Shown here piece after piece: positions 6,410-12,993 of a DNA stretch of 15,407 nucleotides. Made by a program: the position numbers and the translations under genes. The first letter of the stretch is position 1; each line of letters starts with the position of its first letter. Location: assembly GCA_934292725.1 (NCBI GenBank), contig CAKQXY010000068.1, positions 1-15,407 on the forward strand, written 5' to 3'. Below the pieces are notes generated by a model. That model was given only the letters and a program-made list of their open reading frames with translations. It had not been told where the DNA came from and made no database searches. Source of the stretch: an uncultured Lachnospiraceae bacterium. GTDB lineage: Bacteria > Bacillota > Clostridia > Lachnospirales > Lachnospiraceae.

Positions 6410-7876
6410 TTATCCAACTGCCGCGATCTTTCCCTGCCCCTCCTTTCGTAATTGAATTTTTTTCCAGCCAGTGTTATATGACCGGCTGATGATTTGACAT
6501 TTACTGAGTGCCGCACTCTTTCGTCCTGTCTTTGACGGACGTTCAAATTCAACATTGACACTCACCTTAATATGCCCTGCCTTATTCTTTTTTCGGCTTC
6601 TGTGTGTACCATGTACGGTTAACACTTCCCCATTGAATCGAACCAGACTTCCAGGCTTTAAACTGCTTCGTCCACGACGGATTGTGATACGTCCTTTGCT
6701 GAGTTTCTTTCCTCGGTATTGATGAAGGTTCTTATGATCCTTCATGTGATTCCGACTGATTCGGCCGTTTGTAAGTTCTTTTCCCTTTTTCGTTGTACCG
6801 TCACGGGAATCGAGATATTCCGCATCGTAGAACTTCTGCAGAATCCGGTCATTTCTTCGAATCTTCTGAAAGCCGATTTCTTCTGCCCTCAGTTTTGGAA
6901 AGTACTGACCAAGACAGTACGCATCATTCGTATGGCTTTTTGAAATGGAACGCTGCTTTCGAATGACACTGGTTTTTGCACCGTATGAGATGTGGAATTC
7001 TACATCAGGTGCTGCCTCTTTCAGCCTTCGCAGCAGTTCGAATCGTACAACATTCATGTACGTTGCCGATGCAAGACTTTTCAGTTTCGGCTCTACACCA
7101 TACAGGATTCCGCCGGGCCTGTGATTTTCCGATGTGTGGCACTGCTCACAGCAGGTGGCAAGATTGTCCAATCGATTGGAACGATCCTGTTTCCAGAATC
7201 CAATGTGATGGACATGCAAAATGGCATGATCCTCGATTCCTCGTTCGCAAAATACACAGGTATATCGGTCTCTTGTAAAAACAGCGGCACGCCTGGTTGC
7301 GATCTGATATCGCTCTCCCATTTGGTAATCAATTCCTTGTGGTGCTGATTCCCCTTTTTCCAGTGCTTTCATGAGTGCCGGATCAAACTGACCCATTTCA
7401 AAGACGGCACGTTTAATCGGCATAACCTGATAAAGTCGTAAGAAAAGCTGTACTTGTGCATCTACCTTATGATCAAGTGACGGTGGCAGCCATACATGCT
7501 TATTCTTCTCTTTCTTTCGAATCTTACCGATTCGATTGTCAAATCTTGCCTTTCGATATCTTTTTCGGTTTCTTCTGGTACGACGATGTTTACGCCTGTC
7601 ATTGTGTTTTTCCTTTTCATCGGGCAGCAAATCTCTCTGCTCGCGAACGAATTCCCGCTTTTCAGAACATACCGAGATTCCGACGTGCAGATATCCCGTA
7701 TCGCTCTTATATTCAATCTCCTGAACATTACCATCGGAACGGTTGACAAGCAGGATTGTAAACGGGCGGTGTTTCACAATTTTTGCTCTTCCGCTGCTTA
7801 ACAGCTTTCTTGCCCTATAAGGGCTTGTCGGCATCAGCGGCTTATTCGTATTTGTTACAACTGCTACGGTATTCAT
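6410..7876 (-). CDS. iscB: IscB RNA-guided nuclease (RuvC with inserted HNH)
   Basis: This 488-residue protein has the IscB order of domains. The PLMP domain is at the N-terminus (NKPLMPTSPYRARKLL, 11-26). RuvC-I carries D59 in KSDTGYLHVGIS. An Arg-rich bridge helix follows (RRKHRRTRRNRKRYRKARFDNR segment, about 94-115). RuvC-II has E160 in AVFEMGQFD. The HNH domain (about 195-255) has paired CVFC and CEQC zinc knuckles, H223-H224 and N238. RuvC-III has H315 and D318 in KSHTNDAY. The C-terminal basic beta domain (about 385-475, SLVRFNGEVLTVHG) resembles the IscB region that contacts RNA and target DNA. The family uses an upstream-encoded omega RNA to cut double-stranded DNA, helping element retention. 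The start at 7876 has AAAGGA five bases upstream. An in-frame upstream ATG (7993) lies inside the RNA region and is unlikely. All nuclease residues appear present. Confidence 0.92.
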   Translation of the reverse strand: MNTVAVVTNTNKPLMPTSPYRARKLLSSGRAKIVKHRPFTILLVNRSDGNVQEIEYKSDTGYLHVGISVCSEKREFVREQRDLLPDEKEKHNDRRKHRRTRRNRKRYRKARFDNRIGKIRKKEKNKHVWLPPSLDHKVDAQVQLFLRLYQVMPIKRAVFEMGQFDPALMKALEKGESAPQGIDYQMGERYQIATRRAAVFTRDRYTCVFCERGIEDHAILHVHHIGFWKQDRSNRLDNLATCCEQCHTSENHRPGGILYGVEPKLKSLASATYMNVVRFELLRRLKEAAPDVEFHISYGAKTSVIRKQRSISKSHTNDAYCLGQYFPKLRAEEIGFQKIRRNDRILQKFYDAEYLDSRDGTTKKGKELTNGRISRNHMKDHKNLHQYRGKKLSKGRITIRRGRSSLKPGSLVRFNGEVLTVHGTHRSRKKNKAGHIKVSVNVEFERPSKTGRKSAALSKCQIISRSYNTGWKKIQLRKEGQGKIAAVG

Positions 7877-8245
7877 TGCCTTCCTTTCGTGGCTTACGCC
7901 CTCAGCTTTTGGACCGGACCCACAAGGAGCCGTCCCAAAAGTTTCTGTCCCGGCTTTGATCTGTAAAAGCATCAAAGCCGTTTCGTGTTTCACATCCTCA
8001 ATGTTATCGGATGGTTTTGGGTGTCAGAGCCACCATGCAAACTGCACTTCTCCTACCCTCAGAGATGTTTAACAGTATGCCGCAGAGCAGGGGGCGTGTA
8101 AGAAGTACCCCACAGGTGCCTATGTGATTCATCCGTAACAAACAGCTGAGTAATCAATCAGGCTCACGCATCAGCAAGGAACAGAGTTCCTTGCTTCTTT
8201 GCAAGCCTCACCTATAGTCGGAGACTTAGGTGGGGTTATTGACAT
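7877..8245 (-). ncRNA. Candidate omega RNA (HEARO class) for IscB
   Basis: About 370 bases upstream of iscB have no credible gene but are rich in stems read on the minus strand. They are: 8206-8235 (left-end hairpin), 8173-8195 (AGCAAGGAAC/GTTCCTTGCT, perfect 10 bp with 3-nt loop), 7951-7980 (CGGCTTTGAT/ATCAAAGCCG, perfect 10 bp), 7906-7941 (CTTTTGG/CCAAAAG enclosing GC-rich sequence), and GGC-GTAA-GCC (7891-7900) just before the ribosome binding site. IscB elements encode their guide RNA exactly here, with the guide at the 5' end copied from flanking host DNA. The guide would then come from about 8241-8260. No dedicated promoter was recognised; read-through from deoB, which lacks a terminator, could supply transcription. 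The 5' and 3' ends are approximate. Confidence 0.8.
8206..8235 (-). repeat. Left-end hairpin of the IscB element
   Basis: On the minus strand CCCCACCTAAGTC pairs with GACTATAGGTGAGG around a TCC loop, with a bulged A and one C/A mismatch. Compared with the right-end hairpin, the paired positions G/C versus A/T change together at two sites, so the fold is preserved. It probably serves both as the transposition signal and as the first stem of the omega RNA. Confidence 0.75.
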
Positions 8246-8275
8246 TTTCCTATGTTTTCCTTGCTTTATTTTTAA

Positions 8276-9469
8276 TTAGTCGAGCTGTTTTAGAATGGAT
8301 GTGCCGATTGTTCCCTCTGGCATAGCTACACCAAAGTTATCTGCAATCGTAGCTCCAATCACAGCAAAACAATTCTGATCGTCGATTCTTCCACTAGTCT
8401 TCATGGATGGTGAATAAGCTAAAAATGGTACGCGCTCCTTTGTGTGGTCAGTTCCCTTAAAGGTCGGATCATTTCCATGATCTGCTGTCACAATAACAAG
8501 ATCATCTTCCTTCATCTTCTCTAAAAACTGTCCTAACAGCACATCAAACTTTTCAAGTTCCTCTGCATAACCCTGCGGATTTCTTCTGTGTCCCCAAAGC
8601 GCATCAAAATCAACAAGATTAGTAAAGCAAAGTCCTGTAAAGTCCTGATCAAGACATTCAATAGTCTGCTCCATTCCCTGCACACTGCTTTTTGAGCGAA
8701 TTGCCTGCGTAATTCCCTCTCCATCAAATATATCGCGAATCTTTCCAATACTGATAACATCAAAGCCAGCTTCCTTTAATGCATCCATTGCTGTTTTTCC
8801 ATATGGCTTAAGCGCATAGTCGTGACGATTTGATGTTCTTTTAAACTCGCCCTTTTTCTTTCCCACATAAGGTCTTGCAATGACACGTCCTACCTTCCAC
8901 TCTGGCTTCATAGTCAACTCTCTGGCAATCTTGCAGCAGCGATACAGCTCGTCTAATCCAAATGTCTCCTCATTTCCACAGATCTGAAGAACAGAATCAG
9001 ATGAGGTATACACGATCATGGCACCTGTCTTTATTTCTTCTTCTGCAAGTTCATCTAAAATCTCTGTTCCGCTGGCTGCCTTATTTCCAATCACGCGATG
9101 ACCAGTTTCCTTTTCCAGTGCCTCAATTAATTCTTTAGGAAATCCAGTATCGGTAAAGGTCTGAAATGGTGTCTTGATCTCAAGACCCATCATCTCCCAG
9201 TGACCAGTCATGGTGTCCTTGCCGTTACTTTTTTCATTTAATCTCGCATATTTTCCAATGCGGTCTGACGGCTGTGGACTTGTCAAAACAGGGGCTGGAT
9301 GAAGCTGTGTCAATCCCATGTGAATAAGATGGGGGATCTTAATCTCCGGCACCTTATCTGCAATATGACCAAAGGTATCACAGCCTGTATCCCCATACTC
9401 AGCTGCGTTATCCATGGCACCGATTCCAAATGAATCAATCACAATCGTAAAAATACGACGATACTTCAT
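8276..9469 (-). CDS. deoB: Phosphopentomutase
   Basis: This 397-residue enzyme of the alkaline phosphatase superfamily interconverts ribose-1-phosphate and ribose-5-phosphate (and the deoxy forms) in nucleoside salvage. The N-terminal IVIDSFGIGAMD holds the first metal aspartate, D12. The phosphorylated threonine should be T86 in GKDTMTGHWE. The C-terminal VTADHGNDP and GTDHTKERVPFLAYS provide the remaining metal ligands. The length is normal for Firmicutes. The start at 9469 is fixed by AGGAGG (9479-9484) nine bases upstream. No purine nucleoside phosphorylase or other salvage gene is adjacent in the window. No terminator follows the stop; after about 30 bases the IscB element begins. Confidence 0.96.
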   Translation of the reverse strand: MKYRRIFTIVIDSFGIGAMDNAAEYGDTGCDTFGHIADKVPEIKIPHLIHMGLTQLHPAPVLTSPQPSDRIGKYARLNEKSNGKDTMTGHWEMMGLEIKTPFQTFTDTGFPKELIEALEKETGHRVIGNKAASGTEILDELAEEEIKTGAMIVYTSSDSVLQICGNEETFGLDELYRCCKIARELTMKPEWKVGRVIARPYVGKKKGEFKRTSNRHDYALKPYGKTAMDALKEAGFDVISIGKIRDIFDGEGITQAIRSKSSVQGMEQTIECLDQDFTGLCFTNLVDFDALWGHRRNPQGYAEELEKFDVLLGQFLEKMKEDDLVIVTADHGNDPTFKGTDHTKERVPFLAYSPSMKTSGRIDDQNCFAVIGATIADNFGVAMPEGTIGTSILKQLD

Positions 9470-9510
9470 ATATAAAAACCTCCTGAAATTTTTTTCTTTT
9501 TCTAACCTTT

Positions 9511-9539
9511 AGTATACCAAAAAGCAATTTTTATGTAAA
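9511..9539 (-). promoter_or_regulatory. deoB promoter
   Basis: On the minus strand TTTACA (9534-9539) and TATACT (9511-9516) are separated by 17 bp, a good sigma-A match, about 40 bases before the deoB start codon. It is divergent from the regulator promoter at 9552. Confidence 0.7.
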
Positions 9540-9551
9540 GTAGCTCGGTCA

Positions 9552-9580
9552 TTGTCAAGCAATTTCTTTTGTGATACAAT
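9552..9580 (+). promoter_or_regulatory. Promoter of the first two-component operon
   Basis: TTGTCA (9552-9557) and TACAAT (9575-9580) are separated by exactly 17 bp, about 33 bases before the response regulator start. The arrangement fits sigma-A. It is back to back with the deoB promoter, leaving only 12 bp between the two -35 boxes. Confidence 0.7.
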
Positions 9581-9613
9581 GCAAATCAGAAACAACTATT
9601 GGAGGAAACTTTT

Positions 9614-10327
9614 TTGAATCAACCAAAAAACACAAACTCGCCTGTCATTTTAATTGCAGACGATGACCGTGATATTTTATCTATTATAGAAACAATTCTT
9701 CAGGAAGATGGCTATCAGACACTTGCTGCTTCTGACGGTGAGCAGGCTGTTATGCTTGTTCAAACACATGCAGTACAGCTTTTGATTCTTGATATTATGA
9801 TGCCAAAAATGAATGGTCTTCAGGCCGCCACACAAATTCGCAGACTGACAAATGCACCGATTTTAATGCTGTCTGCAAAAGGTGAACAAAGTGACCGCGT
9901 GATCGGGCTGAATATGGGAGCCGATGATTATCTTGTAAAGCCATTTTTCCGTGATGAGCTTCTTGCACGCGTCCATTCTCTGCTGCGCCGCTATTTGTCG
10001 CTTGGCTCCGCCTCTGATAATTCAGGCAGTCTTTTGCAATATTATGAGCTGACGCTGAATACGGAGCTGAAGAAATTATATGTGCGCGGCGATGAGGTGC
10101 GCCTGACTGCCACGGAGTATAAAATCATGTCTCTTTTATTATCCAGACCGGGGCGCATTTTTCCCGCAGAGGAAATCTATGAGCGTGTCTGGGAGCAGGA
10201 TAGCTATTCAGTCGAAAATACTGTTATGATACATATCAACCGGCTGCGCAAAAAAATTGAGCTGAATCCAAAAAAGCCGGAATACTTAAAGGTGGTGTGG
10301 GGAATTGGTTACAAAATTGAGAAATAA
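9614..10327 (+). CDS. OmpR/PhoB-family response regulator (system 1)
   Basis: This is a 237-residue DNA-binding response regulator. The receiver domain (about 10-125) has the acidic pocket IADDD (16-18), phospho-acceptor D60 in LILDIMMP, S87 and K109 in DDYLVKPF. A winged-helix domain (about 140-235) includes LTATEYKIMSLL and the recognition region ENTVMIHINRLRKKI. I chose the TTG at 9614 because GGAGG (9601-9605) lies eight bases upstream; the earlier in-frame TTG at 9599 would overlap the Shine-Dalgarno itself. It ends inside the start of the adjoining kinase gene, so the two are co-translated and should be cognate partners. The receiver resembles VanR-type regulators, but no resistance genes accompany it. 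Confidence 0.93.
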   Translation: MNQPKNTNSPVILIADDDRDILSIIETILQEDGYQTLAASDGEQAVMLVQTHAVQLLILDIMMPKMNGLQAATQIRRLTNAPILMLSAKGEQSDRVIGLNMGADDYLVKPFFRDELLARVHSLLRRYLSLGSASDNSGSLLQYYELTLNTELKKLYVRGDEVRLTATEYKIMSLLLSRPGRIFPAEEIYERVWEQDSYSVENTVMIHINRLRKKIELNPKKPEYLKVVWGIGYKIEK

Positions 10328-11828
10328 TAAAATCTTATGTATTATATGGGTGCTTTTTTGTTCCTTATTTTTCTTTGCGGCAATCAGGCAATATTCTGTT
10401 GATTCTTTAGATGGATATTTTTGCCGTCATTCTATCGACTATACAAATCAGTATTCACTAACGCCTCCTACAACACCTGCTTATACCACAGAAGATATTT
10501 CTGCAAGCTACACTGTTGTCTCATACTTAGATAATGTTACTATGCCTACAGCTTCTGACTATACCGGCTATACAGCTTTTATATTCTATATGACTATGGC
10601 TGGCTTTTTTCTATGCATAATTGGAGGCTTCTTTTTTAATGGCTTTCATCCAAAATTTTATCAGGAAGTATTTCTTTTTTTATTTTTCTTTTGTCTGTCT
10701 CAGCTTCTAGGAGACAGCCTTCCTGTTTTGATTTACCAAAACTTTGGTAAGCTTGTTTGGCCTTTTCTATTTCTTTGCATTGTTCTAGGCATAATCTGTG
10801 CTGTCAGTCTGCTTTGCTTTTTATGGAGTTGGAACAGCAAAGGCTTTCATGGCAGTCTATTTGGTGAATGGCTTTTTCAAAAAATCTCTGCCAAAAAGCT
10901 TTCATCTCAGATTTTCTATGTTATTCTTACATCTTTTATTTTATCTGTAGCTGCCTGCGCCATACTCATTAGAATTGCCCGAACTTATTTTTACAATTTT
11001 CAATCCTCAAAATTTTTTGTACCATTTTTCGTTTTTGCTTCACTGATTATCTTTATTAGTATTCTTTTTTTCTTTTTAATGGGACAGCACTCGATAACAG
11101 CAGATATGGACTTAGTTATCCAAAAAAGCATTCGCACAACTTTGGAACAGGAACGGTTAAAGGTTGACTTAATAACAAACATTTCTCATGACTTAAAGAC
11201 ACCGCTTACTTCCATTATCGGCTATGGTGAACAGCTTTCCAGACAGATGCTGTCACCAGAGGCAGATGTGCTTGTTTCTAAGCTTAATCATAAAAGCGTA
11301 TATCTTCTTGATATGGTGGAGGAAGTTTTTGAACTCTCCAAAGCCTCAAGCGGTCATTTACCTATGAAACGCGAAACTATTGATATTGGACGTCTTTTGG
11401 AACAAACACTTGGTGAGATGGACGAAGAGCTTTGTGCATCTGGTTTTCAACTGAAAAAAGATTACCCTCTTACTGGTATGCTTGTCTTATGTGATGGTCT
11501 TCATATGCACCGCGTTTTTCAAAATTTATTTGATAATGCATTAAAATATGCCTGCCCACAGACACGAATCTTCATTCATGCCAGTCAGCGCAGTGATCAG
11601 CTTTGTGAAATTCGCATTCGAAACACATCCCGTGTTCCGCTTGATTTTGATCCTGAGGAAATTACAAAACGGTTTGTTCGCGGTGAAAAAGCCAGAACTG
11701 GAGAAGGAAGCGGTCTTGGTCTTGCCATTGCAAAAACTTACACAGAAAGCTGCGGCGGTCAATTTCATATTGCGATAGAGGATGACTGCTTTATTGCCGT
11801 AATATGTCTGCCGTCAATCACATCATGA
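10305..11828 (+). CDS. Membrane sensor histidine kinase (system 1)
   Basis: This is a kinase of about 507 residues. A first membrane helix (about 9-27) is followed by an outside loop of about 60 residues rich in Thr, Ser and Tyr. Further hydrophobic segments lie near 90-112, 121-140, 150-174, 203-224 and 237-260. The HisKA domain has phospho-acceptor H295 in NISHDLKTPLTSIIGY. The HATPase domain shows an N box at about 402-415 (HRVFQNLFDNALKYA) and a G box GEGSGLGLAIAK (467-477). No HAMP or PAS domain is evident. The start is uncertain: TTG at 10305 or 10317, both overlapping the end of the response regulator gene. The signal is unknown. The gene is T-rich compared with its upstream partner. 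Confidence 0.9.
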   Translation: MVTKLRNNKILCIIWVLFCSLFFFAAIRQYSVDSLDGYFCRHSIDYTNQYSLTPPTTPAYTTEDISASYTVVSYLDNVTMPTASDYTGYTAFIFYMTMAGFFLCIIGGFFFNGFHPKFYQEVFLFLFFFCLSQLLGDSLPVLIYQNFGKLVWPFLFLCIVLGIICAVSLLCFLWSWNSKGFHGSLFGEWLFQKISAKKLSSQIFYVILTSFILSVAACAILIRIARTYFYNFQSSKFFVPFFVFASLIIFISILFFFLMGQHSITADMDLVIQKSIRTTLEQERLKVDLITNISHDLKTPLTSIIGYGEQLSRQMLSPEADVLVSKLNHKSVYLLDMVEEVFELSKASSGHLPMKRETIDIGRLLEQTLGEMDEELCASGFQLKKDYPLTGMLVLCDGLHMHRVFQNLFDNALKYACPQTRIFIHASQRSDQLCEIRIRNTSRVPLDFDPEEITKRFVRGEKARTGEGSGLGLAIAKTYTESCGGQFHIAIEDDCFIAVICLPSITS

Positions 11829-11881
11829 AAGAGTTTTGAAAGAGTTTTATCGCCTTAGCTGAAAGATTTTTCCAATACAAT
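11827..11881 (+). promoter_or_regulatory. 11-bp direct repeats and weak promoter before the acyltransferase
   Basis: GAAAGAGTTTT occurs twice in tandem (11827-11837, 11838-11848), and a one-mismatch copy GAAAGATTTTT follows at 11861-11871, 23 bases after the second. OmpR-family regulators typically bind direct repeats spaced by one helical turn. TACAAT (11876-11881) is a good -10, but the hexamer 17 bp upstream (CCTTAG) is a poor -35, as at activator-dependent promoters. The link to the neighbouring regulator is inference. Confidence 0.5.
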
Positions 11882-11915
11882 ACACCTGTAAATCAATTAA
11901 ACGGCAGGTGATATT

Positions 11916-12977
11916 ATGAACGAGAAAAAACATGAAAAAAATTATGGAATTGAATGGCTTCGCATTTTATCTATGTATATGGTGGCAGTTCTTCATACTC
12001 TGGGGCAAGGCGGTATTTTAGGCTCTTTTAAACAGGGTGATCTTAGTTTTTCTATTGCGTGGTTTTTAGAAACAGCGGCTTTTGGCGCTGTTGACTGCTT
12101 TGCACTAATCAGCGGCTATGTTGGATATCACTCACATTCTCGTTATAAAAAAGGTCTGCGCCTTTGGTTTCAGACCTTTTTTTACACGCTTGGAATCACC
12201 ATTTTATTTGCCATATTTATGCCTGAAGCTGTCACAAAGGATCAATGGATTGCTGCCTTCTTTCCTATCATGAAAAAGCAATATTGGTATATGACAGCCT
12301 ACGCCGGATTATTTATTTTAATCCCAATTTTAAATCGTGCAATTGTCAATCTTTCTGGAAGAGAGCTTCTTAAGATTTGTATTGCTATTTTTCTTGTATT
12401 TTCGCTTATTCCCACGCTTTTAAATGAAACTGTTTTCGGCCTTGGAGGCGGCTACAGCGCAATCTGGCTTTTGCTTCTCTATATTTGCGGAGGCTTCTGG
12501 GGAAAATACCATGAAATTTGCCTGACACACTTGCCAGATTTTTGTTTTCGTCATCATCTTTTTCTGCCATTTTTATTTTATCTGCTTTGCACAACTATAA
12601 GCTTTCTGTTAAAAATGTTTGGCTTTTCCCAATATGTCAGCTACACCTCGCCAACTATTTTACTTGGCTCTTGTGCCTTATTCTTTCTTTTTTCTCTTAT
12701 GCCCTGCAGCAAAAAAAGCAGTCGCGTAGCTTCATTTCTCGCCCCGTCTGCTCTTAGCGTATATCTGATTCATGTGCATCCTCTGATATGGAATCATCTG
12801 ATGCTTTATTTTGCCATAGGCCATTTTCCTTCTGGTCCTATGCTCTTTGTCTGGGTTATAACTGCCGCTCTTTGCATTTACCTTGTATGCACAATTATTG
12901 ATCTTCCAAGAAGATTACTATGGTACATAGCGACACGTTTTTTTACAAAAGTCGGGCGGGAAAGCCCACGGTTTTAA
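11916..12977 (+). CDS. Membrane acyltransferase, acyltransferase-3 family
   Basis: This 353-residue polytopic protein begins with the acyltransferase-3 signature IEWLRILSMYMVAVLH (12-27), with conserved Arg and His in the first helix, followed by DCFALISGYVGY (60-71), the counterpart of the family's DLFFVLSGF. About nine to ten hydrophobic segments follow, ending near residue 340. Members transfer acyl groups, usually acetyl, to cell-surface polysaccharides, peptidoglycan or lipids across the cytoplasmic membrane; the substrate here is unknown. AGGTG lies six bases before the ATG. The last eight residues (VGRESPRF) and the stop codon are encoded by a transposon-end hairpin, so the native C-terminus may have been replaced. 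It lies downstream of system 1 on the same strand and is a plausible target of that system. Confidence 0.85.
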   Translation: MNEKKHEKNYGIEWLRILSMYMVAVLHTLGQGGILGSFKQGDLSFSIAWFLETAAFGAVDCFALISGYVGYHSHSRYKKGLRLWFQTFFYTLGITILFAIFMPEAVTKDQWIAAFFPIMKKQYWYMTAYAGLFILIPILNRAIVNLSGRELLKICIAIFLVFSLIPTLLNETVFGLGGGYSAIWLLLLYICGGFWGKYHEICLTHLPDFCFRHHLFLPFLFYLLCTTISFLLKMFGFSQYVSYTSPTILLGSCALFFLFSLMPCSKKSSRVASFLAPSALSVYLIHVHPLIWNHLMLYFAIGHFPSGPMLFVWVITAALCIYLVCTIIDLPRRLLWYIATRFFTKVGRESPRF

Positions 12978-12993
12978 CCGTGGGAGTATGTCA
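12951..12993 (+). mobile_element. Right-end remnant of a TnpB/IS605-type element
   Basis: GGGAAAGCCCACGG-TTTT-AACCGTGGGAGTATGTCA has the form of the 3' end of IS200/IS605 TnpB elements, where a short perfect hairpin (12965-12984, 8-9 bp stem) is followed by a few bases and then the flanking guide. No tnpB gene or left end is present here, so it is a scar or a minimal derivative. It contains the stop of the plus-strand acyltransferase (TAA, 12975-12977) and of the minus-strand kinase (12991-12993). The hairpin lacks a U-tract but may still insulate the two convergent genes. Confidence 0.6.

Larger units (their letters stand above)
6360..8245 (-). mobile_element. IscB-omegaRNA element (IS200/IS605-like, without transposase)
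   Basis: The unit contains an omega-RNA-like leader, iscB, and matching hairpins near both ends (8206-8235 and 6367-6396). It lies between deoB and dbpA, which are otherwise separated by only a few tens of bases. No TnpA is encoded, so movement would need a transposase in trans, as is common for IscB elements. The exact ends are uncertain by about 10 bases; I placed them a little outside the two hairpins. The boundaries are inference from the hairpins and neighbouring genes. Confidence 0.75.

Noticed and set aside
6410..7876. Compact Cas9
   Set aside because: RuvC and HNH are both present, but the protein is far too short, has a PLMP N-terminus, and there is no CRISPR array, tracrRNA-like repeat or cas1/cas2 in the window.
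7877..7993. Longer IscB starting at 7993 with 39 extra N-terminal residues
   Set aside because: The extra codons run through the stem-rich omega RNA region, have no IscB-like sequence, and the internal ATG at 7876 has a good ribosome site right before the PLMP domain.
9614..12977. Vancomycin resistance (VanR/VanS/VanT-like) cluster
   Set aside because: The regulators resemble VanR/VanS generally and the acyltransferase resembles the membrane half of VanT, but there is no ligase, racemase domain, dehydrogenase or dipeptidase.
12965..12984. Plain bidirectional terminator between convergent genes
   Set aside because: The hairpin lacks a U-tract immediately after the stem on either strand, and its flanks match the layout of an IS605/TnpB right end better.
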